From: Wyeomyia smithii
Taxonomy: Eukaryota; Arthropoda; Insecta; Diptera; Culicidae
Direction: 5' to 3'
DNA: 64,000 nt
Assembly: GCF_029784165.1 (NCBI RefSeq)
Contig: NC_073696.1
Coordinates: forward strand, 28,239,570 to 28,303,569
Shown: piece by piece, positions 36,239 to 48,104 of the stretch
Layout of the letters: each line of letters opens with the position of its first letter
Position numbering within the stretch: position 1 is the stretch's first letter
Program-made: the position numbers and the translations under genes
Notes under the pieces: generated by a model
The model's database searches: none
What the model saw: the letters and a program-made list of their open reading frames with translations, nothing else
Told to the model about the DNA's origin: nothing

Positions 36239-36362
36239 AAGGCCCAAATACACACACGGCGCAATGACACCTTTTCCATACAAAATGGAAGGCGGGATAG
36301 CGATCACGCCTTCTATTTTGTATGGAAAAGGCGTCATTACGCCGTGTGTGTATTTGGGCCTT
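36239..36362. mobile_element. 124-bp near-perfect hairpin MITE
   Basis: Arms of about 56 bp (36239-36294 and 36307-36362) are almost perfectly complementary around a 12-base loop. The ends are AAGGCCCAAATACACACACG and its complement. The palindrome would extrude as a cruciform or fold as an RNA hairpin of pre-miRNA size. Confidence 0.85.
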
Positions 36363-36944
36363 TAGTCTTCACTGCAAGCAGCTGTTCGTTGTTCGATCAA
36401 CTGAGCGATACTATTGCCAAGTGCAGCCGTAGGGCGGAAAGTGCCATCAATTCTAAACATTCGTTACAAAGCCACAGATTATTATCAGTACGAGGCCTTC
36501 AGCTTTGTGAAATACTGATTGTTCAGACCAGTACATTTGAAGTGAGCCACCGTTTCACAAAAGCCCTGACATTTGATAAACTCAGCCTCCTTAGTTAGTT
36601 TGGCGCACTTTACACAGACAAACTCCATTCGTTACCTCGAAGCCAATTAATCAGCAGTAGTGGTAGTATTTCCAAAGCAAACTTGACATTCACGTAGCAC
36701 ACGAATGTTTTGTAGAACTTTTCGTTGGGATTGAACAGTGAATAAATTTAAAAAGCACAGAGACTTCGAAAAAATAAAAACCGAGCACATAATACACAAA
36801 TAGCGGTCAACGGCAGTGTTGTCATCTGATTTACAAGCAAAAAAATTAAAATCAATCGCAATTATTACCAAACTATTATCGGAATTACTAACAATTCAGT
36901 TTTATCCGATTTGCAACATTTTGCCTTTTTTGTTCCTAACGCTC

Positions 36945-38955
36945 CACACTGTTTCCAAAGCGATAAAAACGTGATCGAAATTATTTTGACCCAAAAAAAC
37001 TTGATTTTAGAGCCACAGTGTCTTCAGTATAGTTGTTTCATTAATTATTCTCCATGTTATAGAAGTTACAGTTTCGTGATTAACAGTGAAAAGCGAATTT
37101 TACTTTTTTCAGTTTTACATATAAAAATTTATTGTGTTCGTCAAAGTTGTAGCAGAATTTATAAAAAAACAACTTTGTCGAAGACACCATACTTCTATCT
37201 GTCTATTTAAATTGACTTATGTGGAGTTTTCTACAGGGTGCCACTAAAAATCAGTTTTTTTTTTCAAACAACTTTTAGTAGTGATTTTCTACAATTTTTC
37301 AATGCTATATAACATTGTTTGCTATAATGAAATAAATAAATTTTTCGAAGATAGTGTATTTTTATCTCACATATTTTTTAGTTATTGACGGTTTCTACTT
37401 AAATAATGCACTTATTCACACTAATTACTCTTTACTCAAAAAAAAATCGATTTGGGAGCCATAGTGTCTTCAACAAAGTTGTTATGATGATTATTTTGCA
37501 TTCCATGAAAGATAGAATTTTGTGAATAATCAACCCAAAAGAGAGAAACGATTTTTTTTTATTTTTCCATATAAAAATCCACTTTGCCGAGTGAAGTTTT
37601 AACACATTTTATGAGAAACAACTTTGTCGTATACACCATATTTCTATCTGCCAATTTAAATAAACTATTGTGAAGTTTTCTTTAGAATGCCTCTCCAAAT
37701 CATTTTTATATAACTTTTTATAGTGATTTTATAATTTTTTTCAATGTTCTAAAATGTTTTTTAAGTATAATAAAACACATGAGTTCACCGAAGGAAGCTT
37801 ATTTTTATCTCTAATGATTATTTAGTTATTGAAGATTTCTGTTAAAATAGTGCACCAATTTACTTACAAATATAAACACAGGAAACAGCGAGAGACAATT
37901 GCTTATATCTGGATTAAATGATGTTCTAGTTATACTTTAATATAGAAATGGTTTAGTCTGTAGATAATTGCATATTTCGAAGATATCTGTTGGTAAATTA
38001 ATGCATTTTTTTGATAAAAATCGTCAATAGCCGGAGAAATAAGTAAGATAAAAATAAACTTTCTTCGCAGACACTTTTTGTTGTGTTTTAGCAAACAACA
38101 TTGTAGAACATTGAAAAATTATAGAAAATCACTACTATATTGCAAAAACTGATTTTTAGTGGTAACCTGTAGAAAACTCCACATTAGTCAATTTAAATCG
38201 GTAGATAGAAATTTGGTGTCTTCGACAAAGTTGTTTCTTATAAAATGTGCTACAACTTTGCCGAAGACGATGAATTTTTATATACAAAAATGAAAAAAGT
38301 CATATTCAATGTTCGCGCCAAAAATTCCGGCTTAGCTGGGAATGGCTGTGGTCCGTGAGTGACCAGCTGAGGCACAAGCGACGCCGATTTGCTCGCGCTT
38401 ATTTTGCGACTTTGTTTGCCGCTCGACAATGCTGCCCACTGCCCGGCAGCCTATAAAAACGCTCTTCACAGCAGCGCCAGTAATAGTTAGTTGTTAGTTA
38501 CAGTTCAGTTTAATCGTAAGTCGTAAGCTGGCCGCTGTGCCAGTCGGCTTTAGGCCATGACGCTAGCCGGCTCGCTGCCGGTAGCGGTCGTGTCCGTGCA
38601 AACTATAATTGTAATTTAAATATATTGTTAGTGCGCGTGTTTTGAGTTACATCGCACGAAATTCCTCCCCGTTCCACTTGTACGCTAGCAGCAGTCGACA
38701 GATCGTGATTTTGGGCCGTAGTTGCCCTGATGGTGACGCGTAAATGCGCGGGCCAACCGCAAATTAAAAAATGAACACAACGTAGGGTAAGCGCCAACAT
38801 TCGCTTTTCATTGTTAAGGGGATTAATCACGAAACTATAACTTCTATAACATGGAGTTAATGGAACAACTTTACTGAAGGCACTGTGGCTCTAAAATCAA
38901 GTTTTTTGGGTCAAAATAATTTCGATCACGTTTTTGCAGCTTTGGAAACAGTGTG
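36945..38955. mobile_element. Large fold-back element with about 470-bp arms
   Basis: The left arm (about 36945-37420) is the inverted complement of the right arm (about 37985-38300 continuing at 38800-38955). They share gtttccaaag, aaaacgtgatcgaaattatt, acaactttgtcgaagacacc and gtagaaaactccacat. A second direct copy of most of the left arm follows at about 37446-37870. The right arm is interrupted by a solo LTR at 38310-38799. Phrases such as 'acaactttgtcgaagacacc' are typical of dispersed mosquito repeats. No coding capacity. Confidence 0.8.
38310..38799 (+). mobile_element. Solo LTR of an LTR retrotransposon (490 bp)
   Basis: The insertion is defined by the fold-back arm it interrupts: the left-arm sequence reads straight through where this block sits. 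It starts TGTTCGCGC and ends GCGCCAACA, an imperfect TG...CA inverted terminus. It is GC-richer than its host. A TATA box (CTATAAAAACG at 38451) is followed about 30-50 bases later by TTAGTTGTTAGTTACAGTT, and AT-rich possible poly(A) signal sequence lies near 38615. The flanks ttcaa and ttcgc suggest a decayed 4-5 bp target duplication. No internal coding region or second LTR is present. Family undetermined. Confidence 0.75.
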
Positions 38956-39013
38956 TGCTCGTGTGGGGATCATACTCTACTTTCTTTTTAATATATTGCT
39001 TGTAAATCCATTA

Positions 39014-40110
39014 CAGGCAAACTCCGATATAAGGTACATTTCGAATTTTGATTTGTACTTTATATCGAATTGTACCTTATATCGAATCATGAAACATTTT
39101 CAACAATAGGGCTTCAAACACTTTATTTTGTTGCCTTTTGTCTACGTATAGTTTATTTGGAAATAGAATCAAATATAAGTGTGAACCGACTTGTTTTAAG
39201 TTCAATTCAAATCTCATATATGTTTTTTTGCTTTTTTGGAAACTTTCAGCTGCGTCCAAAAAACAGGTAGTCTAGAGCATTAAAAATTGAAAAAAATTCA
39301 AGCCGTTATGTTATTATTACTAGTTTTTATTTACCATTTATTTACAAACATACACATTTTTGTATCGAAAATACTTCTTTTTTTCTTCTTGTTGTTTTTT
39401 AATTTTTGATTCAATGAATAAGAACCATGAATATCTGCTCACGGATTGAGATCTTTTTCAATTATTTCTCTGTTTCTTAGGATTTCGAAACTTGCATTTA
39501 CCTTGTTGAATTTTAATATGACCGTTTGAACTAACTTTTCATTACACATAAACGTGGCCCAGAAATGCACATTGCATAGTGGTTCAAAACGTGAAAACGT
39601 GATCGTCAACCTTTTGAGTGTAAAAATGCCACTTAAATGCTATAGTGTATTTGACAAATTTTGTTTATACCTTAAGGAGAAACTTTTGATGCAAATAGAT
39701 TCTTGATTAATCTGTCTAAAAGTGAGATGATAATTTTATTTATTTCATTACATTTCATTGTAGGTAATTTTATGTAGAAAAACTTTGCTGAAGACACTTT
39801 GGTTCTATCTCATGAAAATAGACCACACAGGTAGTTTCATAAACGCACATTCTCAAAATGTTTGAAAAAAAACAAATACAAATAAACTTTTTGGGGTGTG
39901 ATTTAAGAGGCCTACTATATCCTAGACATTTTTTCATATTACTATATCCTATACATTTTTTCATATTTGAGAAATACATTATTCTGCCGAACATACTTTA
40001 AGCATGTTTTCAACCTTTTCCTAGGTTCTATGACGTTTATGATAAAAATGCGTTTTTTAAATCAAAACTTGTTTCAGCTGAGAGAGTGTTCAAGTGCGGT
40101 TTATGAAAGA
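39014..40110 (+). repeat. 1.1-kb dispersed repeat, copy A
   Basis: Nearly collinear with 62154-63248 in the same orientation, with scattered substitutions and indels. It begins right after TA with CAGGCAAACTCCGATATAAG, resembling a pogo-group terminus, and contains short direct and inverted GATATAA/TTATATC words in its first 80 bp. It ends after gttcaagtgcggtttatgaa. No matching right terminus is seen, so both copies look like truncated element ends. The short frames inside are not conserved between copies. Confidence 0.85.
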
Positions 40111-41160
40111 AAAACTGGGTTTTAAACATTTTTTCGAGCATTGCATTTTAAATTTCACACGGATTGTTCAGGGGTTAAACTTTAAGTTAATTTTTTTTAT
40201 CAGCTCCCCCGTTCCCATCCACACTATATCATGTTTTCTCGGCAAAATTAAATTTTTGTACGTTTTTTCAAACTTCCGCTGAGTGTAACGTAATTTATGG
40301 ACACTCCCTAAATAATCAATAGTAAGCAGAAATGTTGACAAGATAACCAGTATGTTTAGTACGAAAAATTTTCTTAGTTCTTTTACTTAAGAGTGGGATT
40401 CTCAAGTTCTGCCTATCTCTGGGTATGCGTACCACACGCCACTTCTGCAGTTTCTCGTGAAATCCCCATTTTCCTTGGCTTATCTGTGTTTGTTTAACAG
40501 TAGAAAGTTGTGTATTGGATTCGATTGTATTGTTTGCATTTTCTTCACTCGGTAAAAGAGGGTATTTTTTTGTATTGTGAATACGTCATGGAAGTGACGA
40601 AAACCTGTAGGTTAACGGGGTTGTCGTCTACTCTTCGGAGATACCTAATAAAACACATAAAAATCACTATTTCATAGCTATTCAATAATTTTACCATGTG
40701 AATTTAACGAGTTCAAAGCTCCATTTTGACTTCTTGTCAATTCCACACGTTCCACACCCTGTGAATATTTAGTACTTTTTAACTTATTTAATAAGAGTTA
40801 TAATGCCAATGACTTTTCAGTTACAAAATGTATTTACAAATTAATGTATGGATTCATTAAAAAATAAGAACATAAATTTTAGCGTATATTGATACTGACA
40901 AATAATCACTTAATGTAGAAAACCTCATTTAATATAATTTAACATGTACCCAAAGATTCTAATAGTACATAAATAACGATTTTCGTGAAAAGTAAATTTG
41001 AGTGGAAGTAGTTTAAATTATTAAGTCTGTTTGAAAAAAAAAGCATTACAAATTCGGTCGTTAATGTCATAAGCTTAAAAACTCAGTCAATAAAAAGAAG
41101 AAGTACAGAAAAACTACCTAGTTGAATCGGCTTAAAATTTTTAGGAAGAAGTTTAGTGGT
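40111..41160. other. AT-rich intergenic sequence
   Basis: A fragment similar to the GTAACG-type MITE end (gtaacgtaatttatggacac) lies at about 40286-40305. Otherwise no feature is supported. Confidence 0.4.
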
Positions 41161-41824
41161 GCTTATTACGGGAGTCACTTCACGGTGAAATCAGAGTGAA
41201 GTGAACCAAATCCTATTACGGGACTCACGTAAGTGAGAAAAACGTCGCAAAGTGACATCTGCCGCGGAATCTGAGTAATTATGAGTGTCATATCAGTGGA
41301 GTGAGAACGGAAAAAGCGACGTTTCGCGTGGAATTATTTCACGACCATTTTGAACGGTGAAATGATTTCACGAAGATGCCATATATCTTAAAGTTGATTA
41401 ATTTGTGATCTAATGGTAAATTTTGGATTTATTCTTCAGTAACGAAACGAATCAGAATTTGATCCGTGCGGTCAAATTTTCATTTTTTTGCCCGATGAAA
41501 AAAATGCAAACTAGTTCAGGAAGTTTTCGATACCGAAAAAAACATTTTTTGCGATGCCGAATGTCTTAGAAATGCAGAACACGTCAAGATCTGGTGTTAT
41601 CTAAAAAACGGAAAAAAACGACTTTCTGGGACTTAGACATTTTTGAGCTGGGAAACAATCTCATTTCACTTGTCCTATTCTCAATTTCACTTCACTGTCA
41701 ATCTCACTCCACGGAGGTGATTTTTGTCACCTCACTTGAGGTGGAATCGGGAATAGGTCTAAAAAAGTGAAGTGAGCGTGAGAATGAAATATATTTCACC
41801 GTGAAGTGACTCCCGTGACAAGCA
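41161..41824. mobile_element. MITE with CGGGAGTCACTTCACGGTGA ends
   Basis: The left end (CGGGAGTCACTTCACGGTGA at about 41169) has an exact complement at about 41797-41816. The words gtgaagtga and tcacttcac recur through both subterminal regions, for example at 41200-41240 and 41665-41780. About 660 bp, non-coding. Superfamily undetermined. Confidence 0.75.
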
Positions 41825-44800
41825 ACAGTAACAAAATTTGTAATTTCAGCAGGTTTCCTGAACACCGTAGAACGTCGACCTAGCATAGGTTCTGATTCCT
41901 GAATATTTGAAACTGGCAAATTTTATATTTTCAAATAGAATTGATGCACAGTCTGTCTTGCAAGTCTAGCCATTCTCAAATAAAATTATTAACATTAGTC
42001 AAATTTTACTGATAAGGTGATCAGAGCGATCAGAGCTTATAATGATTGTGAAAGGTAACGTTTTGTGATTTGCATTATGATTTTGTTCACATAGTTTTTC
42101 TTCAATGAATTTTTCCTTCTAAAAACAATTTCAATTGAAAAAAGAGAATACAATTGAGTCAAAAAAATATCACAGAGCTAATGAGAATTGTTCAAATTCG
42201 TATTTTCGTAAAAGTGACCCATAAATGTGCCTGACCAATAATTGTGGAATACTTTTAAACACAAAACTTTTAAAGCCCATGTTGATAAATTTTACGCGTC
42301 AAAATAGTGCAACACGACAAACAATTTTCCTTTGTATATGCCTATTTTACATTTCAGTGATTTTTCCTACCATCGAATTTGAAGACAGCAACTGACTTTT
42401 GACTATTGAAATACTTTTCTAATTTTATATTTAGAATCTCAATATTAATTTTTCATGTGACAGGTTTTCCTTTTTTTTACTTTTTGAATAGATTATTACT
42501 TTGCCAACGGACATCGTGTAGCTTCTCTGATCTCCTGTTGAATACTTGTTGGCAAACCTAGCTTCACTAGAATTCCATATTGATAAACAGAATAACAAAG
42601 ATAATGAAAATTTAAATTTGAAAGTGTTTCGTGTGAATTCAACACGATAATCCCTGGCAGCTTACCGCTAGAGTTGAACAACGGTAACACCAGCTAGAAC
42701 ACACATAGCTTCCTACATCCGCGGAGTTCCTAATAATTACTTCCACAACACAAAGTCTCCCTTTGAACAAAAAAAAAATTAGTTCAACTTCCAAGAACTC
42801 ATGGTTGAAGCGTCCATATTCCACTGCAAACAGGAAGCAATAAGAAATGAACACAACGCAACCCCCACTGATAAAGGAAAATCCCACCACCCACTTGCGC
42901 TGGTAAACGATCAACCACATGGTCGAGTTCGCTACCGTCTTTTGTGCACCCGCGCCCCCTTCCGATTGTTCGAGCGAGTACGACACAGCACAGGTGCAGT
43001 AAAATTTATGAATGAAAGTAGTAAAACTGCAAGCCGAGGTCGTGTTCGTGTTCGGTTCGCCCGAAACCTGCTCGGGTTCTCGGGAGGAGGATGAATTTCG
43101 CCCGACCTAGACTACTGGTGTGGCACGATGAATGCCCGCCACTGCTTTTATAAAAGCGTGCTGCTGGCGGAAAAATTCGCTCAAACGCGCTTCAACAAGT
43201 GGTTCGTTCCGTTGGTTTCGGAAAATAACGTGTCCTGGCAGTTTGTAGATCGAAGTCGGTGTGTTGAATGTTGCGGGTTCTTGTTTTGCCTTTTCAGCTT
43301 TTCAAGACACTGATTTAAAAGAATTGGAAAAGCGGAGCTGAGGTGTGAAAGTTATCTGACTTTTTATTTCGGAATACGTCCGGTAGGGACTGAGTGGAGA
43401 CGGTGCAGAAGCGTGTGTTTTACATTGGTGCGAACCGGCCAACGGGGGATTATTTCGAACGGAGCATAATTTAATTTTGGCGGAAATATCAAAGATTGGA
43501 GGTTAGTGATTTTCCACTGATTGATCCCTTGGGATGCAAAAGGGAACCAAAAAAAATGCGCCGGAAGGTCGAGATGGAGCCCGGCAGCGGCGGCGTTTTT
43601 TGTACTGTCGGCAACAGACTGACAGACGGCGGAGAAACATTTGTGACGACTTGAAAGAAATTGATTTGATGAGTGAGTTGGAGGAATCGTTGAATTATTG
43701 ACACACCATCGTTGGTGGTGTGATCAAACGATTCTGAGGGGCTCGAGGAACGGAACGTATTCCGATCGATTGCTCGTGTGCTCTAGAAAAATTAAATAAA
43801 TACTTTTTGTGATTGAACTGTGCAGTAACAATTAACCAAAAAAATTCAAAGCTAAAACAGGTAGAAGGATATTTACAACAAGACAAGAGGCAATATTTTC
43901 TCTGATGTTTATTAGTTTGTACCTAAAAATGGCCCGAGTAGACTCTGTGTTGCGTGCTTCGCGTGGGTTAGCCAAAAGAGAAAAGACTACGAGAGTTACT
44001 AACTCACATGTATCTTTATCACCATCTTGTAAGATAGATGGTATGTTCTCTGGCTTACGAATAATATATTGACTATTATCGTCCTAAGACTAACCAACAA
44101 TCCACAAAATTGTGGAACTTCGCTTTCCGCATCGAATAAATGAGTTTTATAGTCACTCATCCGTGCAATATTAAAGTTTCATACCAGCATGCATATCGTA
44201 ATTGAAAACGAACTAATGTATTGTATTACACTTGTCCCCCATACGGAATGAATGAACTTTCCTCGATGCGTATATTGCGTGTGAAAGTTCATACCTACCA
44301 ACTGTCATGCAATCATGAAATGCTAACATATTACGGATACACGATACGAGGGCGGCTTATCGAATCGTACCCCTCACACTAGAAATTACCAGTGGAAGAT
44401 AGTTTATATCGGTAGATGCTGGAACTGGTGGTGATAGTGAAAGAGCTCAACAAATCATCATTACGGGTGGTAAACATTGAATATATCTACTGAAAACCTT
44501 TCTTGTTCACATATTCCAATGCAATATAATCATCTAGATTAATTGAATAGAAGAATATTGTGTAAATTCACACATTCCACCTAACTTAGTTTGAATAACT
44601 CTTCGAGCATAATTTTGCACAAGAGAATCGGAATACTGGACTGCAGTGATAGAGTACCAATTTAATTTAGATTGGCTCTCCTTTTTTACGCTGGATATAC
44701 TTTTCTGACATCAGAACATGTAGTTGTGTCCGGGTTCCGATCCAATCCAAGGTCTGATCGGGAGTCCGTCCGCAGTCCGGTCTGAAGTTTGGGAATAAAA

Positions 44801-45068
44801 GTTTGCGAGAATGCGGTATTTAAGTGACAAAGTCAATCATGAAGACACCATTCTTCAGTATCAGAACAATTTTTAAAAAATCAGTAATTTGAGTACGTTT
44901 CTTGTTTTCGTTGATTAAGTAAATTAAATCAAGCTTTTATTGAAATACTCAGTAGAAAAAATCAGGAAAAAATTATAACTCTGATAAAATTGTGTCTAAA
45001 AACCGCTTCAATTTAAAAAACCGCATGACAAAGACGCGTAAACAGCAACCTTTGTGTATTTCCAAACG
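41825..45068. other. Intergenic region, partly unique and GC-richer at 42.8-43.7 kb
   Basis: 41825-42780 is AT-rich. 42800-43700 is of higher G+C and looks unique. It contains a TATA-like promoter (43149) and no convincing coding frame. 43900-44700 contains non-repetitive AT-rich sequence. No domain was found in the short frames on either strand. Confidence 0.35.
43149..43185 (+). promoter_or_regulatory. Candidate TATA-type core promoter
   Basis: TATAAAAG at 43149-43156 is followed 32-34 bases later by an initiator-like TCAAACG at 43181. The surroundings are GC-rich and non-repetitive. A possible 5' UTR splice donor (gag/gttagt) lies at about 43502. No downstream coding exon is recognised in the window, so the gene it might serve is unknown. 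Confidence 0.3.
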
Positions 45069-45572
45069 TACCGTGCTGGATCGAAACCCGTGCAGTATCG
45101 AAATCCGTACACCTTGATGTTTTTCTTCAGTTTTAAGCATTACAAAAATGAAAACTCATATAAAAGTTACATGTACATGTCCGTTGAACTATTGGCTTTC
45201 TGTTAAATTGAACTATGCGCCAGTAGGCCATGAAATAAAAATATCAAAAATAAAAAATCAATCGTGTATCGGTTTTAGTTGTCATTTCATCGCATCGTTA
45301 GAGATTTCACTAAGGAAACGTTCTTCAGATAAAAACGTTTTTCAAGTGGGATATAAGTGTTTTACTCTGTGAATCTTTTTGAAATCGATTGAAAAGGTAA
45401 GTCTTTGTCATTTTCGAGCTGTGTATTGTCTGGTAAATAGTGCAAATTGTATTTATTCATCAAAAACTGTGCCGTACGGATTTTGATCCTTGTTAATCGC
45501 TTGAATCTAAATCCGTACAGCGTGTGTATCATGCATATTTTGTTGAACTTTCATCCTTGTTTTCAGCATTTT

Positions 45573-45704
45573 ATGGAAGAAAACAAGCATAAATATACGG
45601 CAAACAATCCCGAAAGAGCTGTGACAGAAGTGCGCGAGGGAAAGTCGTACCGGGAAGCTTCGAGAGGTTCCGGCGTTCTAGTGACTACGATAAAAGAGCC
45701 GTAA
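45573..45704 (+). pseudogene. Pogo-type transposase, N-terminal remnant
   Basis: From ATG at 45573 the frame encodes MEENKHKYTANNPERAVTEV and then REGKSYREASRGSGVLVTTIK before a stop. This has the spacing of the psq helix-turn-helix at the start of pogo-family transposases. After a frame change, about 45728-45790 can be read as GVPPTFTAGEEDLDHEV, matching the usual start of the next domain. The DDE domain is not found. Sequence before the ATG ends in a possible acceptor (cttgttttcag). Its strand and place fit the TA-flanked termini around it. Confidence 0.6.
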
Positions 45705-46849
45705 CATATGGCTACGAATCTCAATCAAAAGGAGTTCCACCAACCTTCACTGCTGGAGAGGAAGATTTGGATCATGAAGTGGGGTATAGCAATCGGGGGG
45801 CCCGGGGCATTCCTTGAATCTGGGCATGGAAGAAGGCGTCTTGCAGCTGGTAGTTGAGAAAAATTTTATGTTTTTTATGTCGAATCATTCAAAAGACACC
45901 TAAAGCTATTCCAGTTCTTAAATATCATTTAAAGAAAGCCGCATTTTCTGAGCAAACCTTGATTTTCAGAAAAGTTTATCGTTTCCTTCGATTTGTAGAC
46001 GAAAAATAAAAAATTGCTTGAAATTTAGGGCATTTCGAGCAGTTTTTTATTCTTCATTCAAAATAAATTGATAAATTTATAAATTGATGATGATGGTCCC
46101 ACCTCATACCCCTACATCGGTTTGAGCTGGTCGATTTATCTAAGTGAGATATTATATAGAGTCATACAATGTAACCAGTTGGCAAACAAATAACGGACTG
46201 GTTATTAATACAGACATAGTACCCTTCAAAAGAATACCAATAATTTAACAATGAGTATAAAAAAACGATTTTCCAATACCATCATGGATCCAAGGCTCAT
46301 CCAGAACGTTTCCAACCCGAAAATTATCTGGACTTGGTTAGGAATTGAACCTAACATTTAGGAGTGTTAACTAATCAGAATTGATTCTGGATAACGATCC
46401 AAAACTACGAGAGAGATCCTGTGATACTATAGTTCTCGATAACGAGCTTTACAGTCCACAGGCGAACCCAAGCCTTTTCAGTTTTTTCTCCCAACCCTAG
46501 TTCAAAATCGTGAAAACAGATAAATATCAAAAATCAGAATAACAGCATATATGCTATTTCATACCAAAAAGCAACTTTCCAACCCGATAGGCTTTTTGTT
46601 TCAATTTCAGGGGTTTAATCCTGATGTACTCAATATCCAGATTGTCTATGTCAGTCTACGCGCGCGTGGCTCAAACATGTGTAGTCGACTCTTTTTTAAA
46701 CTCTACTATTAAATATTATACAACTAATTCAAACAAAAATCCATCATCATCAGTGAACATAATAGCTCAGTTTACCCAAGAAATTAAAAAAAAATACATA
46801 AATTTTACAATCTTCGTCATTAATTTACAAAAAATTCTATATAATCTGA
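45705..46849. other. Eroded interior of the pogo-like element and LINE 3' end
   Basis: AT-rich sequence with no domain beyond the transposase remnant. Somewhere near 46780-46850 lies the 3' end of the minus-strand LINE: after its stop codon at about 46850 comes an AT-rich tail without a clear poly(A). Confidence 0.4.
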
Positions 46850-47653
46850 CTACAAAACAGACTTTATGTGTGAAATACAAAGCCTTTTAAACTCCGCCAT
46901 TGTTGCTGCACGTTTTACCTGTCTTGGCATCGAATTGAAAAAATTTATTCCTTTGTACAACAGAGAGTTCTGTGATCTTCCAAAAAGAAATTTTGGTGTT
47001 CTAGCATCATCCGCGTTTCTAGTGTTGTACCTATGAAAATCACTTCCCCTATCAATTCGATTACACAAACATCGAGGCAGCATATTATTAAAAATTTTAT
47101 ATAGAAACACCATTGTCAGAAAATATACTCTTTGCTTCACAGAAAGCCATTGCAATGCGTCCAGCATAAAACTCGAGGAAGTGTATCTTTTACATCTTAA
47201 TATTAATCGCATAACTTTATTTTGTAAGCGCTGCAGTCTCAATATTTGTGTATTGTTTGCAAGAAATAATATGGATGGGCAAAAATCTATATGTGGTGAA
47301 ATGATTGACTTATAAAGACTAATTTTACTACTAACAGTCAATTCATTTTTCAAACGGCACAGAATACCGTATTTTTTTGCCATTTTCTTGATGACATTGT
47401 CAATGTGAGACTTAAAAGTTAATTTGTCTTCAATAATCACTCCAAGATACTTTATTGCGTTTACGCGATCAATCGTCTCACCATCAATTGCAATATTTAC
47501 GTCTGGTCTGGAGTTGGCAGAAGAAATGATTGAGTACTTTGTTTTGCTTATATTTAATTCAAGCTGTTTAAATTTCAACCAATTCGCCAGACAATGTAAA
47601 TCTTGATTTAAAAGTGCCACAACGTCATTAGGATTCTTAGCCGCAATGAACAG
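46850..47653 (-). pseudogene. Zinc-knuckle LINE, 3' part: RT thumb and C-terminus
   Basis: A 256-residue minus-strand frame begins LLNQDLHCLANWLKFKQLEL and contains KYLGVIIEDKLTFKSHI, IISPHIDFCPSILF, LQRLQNKVMRLIL and HRYNTRNADDARTPKF. This is the typical thumb and C-terminal region of CR1/L2/Daphne-like LINEs. Reading upstream on the minus strand, the frame continues as LFIAAKNPNDVVALLN to the 8-bp duplication at 47646-47653, where the hAT-like element begins. It resumes on the far side at 57171, directly after FADDTVLFI. The two parts therefore form one gene split by the insertion. Confidence 0.85.
47646..47653 (+). repeat. Left copy of 8-bp target duplication ATGAACAG
   Basis: It is identical to 57171-57178 and flanks the hAT-like element exactly at its inverted termini. 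Removing one copy together with the insert restores an uninterrupted LINE reading frame. Confidence 0.85.
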
Positions 47654-47891
47654 TAGGGGTGTGCGAAACTGGCTTTTCTGGTGTCGAAACGAAACGAAAA
47701 GAAATTAACCCTTAATTTCGGTTTCGCCAAATTAGTCGAAACGAAATCAAGGTGGATTTCGAGTTCTCGATACGAAACGAAATTGGGCTCTAAATTTCGC
47801 GAAATTTAGAAAAATAAAATAAATGTTTCTGAAACATAGCATTACAACGATTTGTAACGTTGGAGCGTACGCTAACGAAGTACGAAGAGTA

Positions 47892-47902
47892 ACGGTATTC
47901 AG
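47892..47902 (+). repeat. Left copy of 11-bp target duplication of the Jockey element
   Basis: ACGGTATTCAG is identical to 52304-52314 just after the poly(A) tail. One further A on each side also matches, but is ambiguous with the tail. Confidence 0.9.
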
Positions 47903-48104
47903 GCAGTGCGTCTTGAACTGTCCTACAGATCAGACGTTTTTTCGGTTGCTTGTGGACTGGTCTTTGACTGCCTATAGCCTCAAAGTTTGTGTTTTGTCAG
48001 TGTGTCTTTTAAAGATTACCTGAAAGTTATTTCCCATCAGTCTTTCTCAAGACTACCTACTTTTGAATTTAACATTTGTTTTAACTTTTTTCGTATCACC
48101 TGAA

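Noticed and set aside
42639..43313. Open frames at 42.6-43.3 kb as coding exons
   Set aside because: Short frames overlap on both strands without domain or splice support. Only a promoter-like signal is retained at low confidence.
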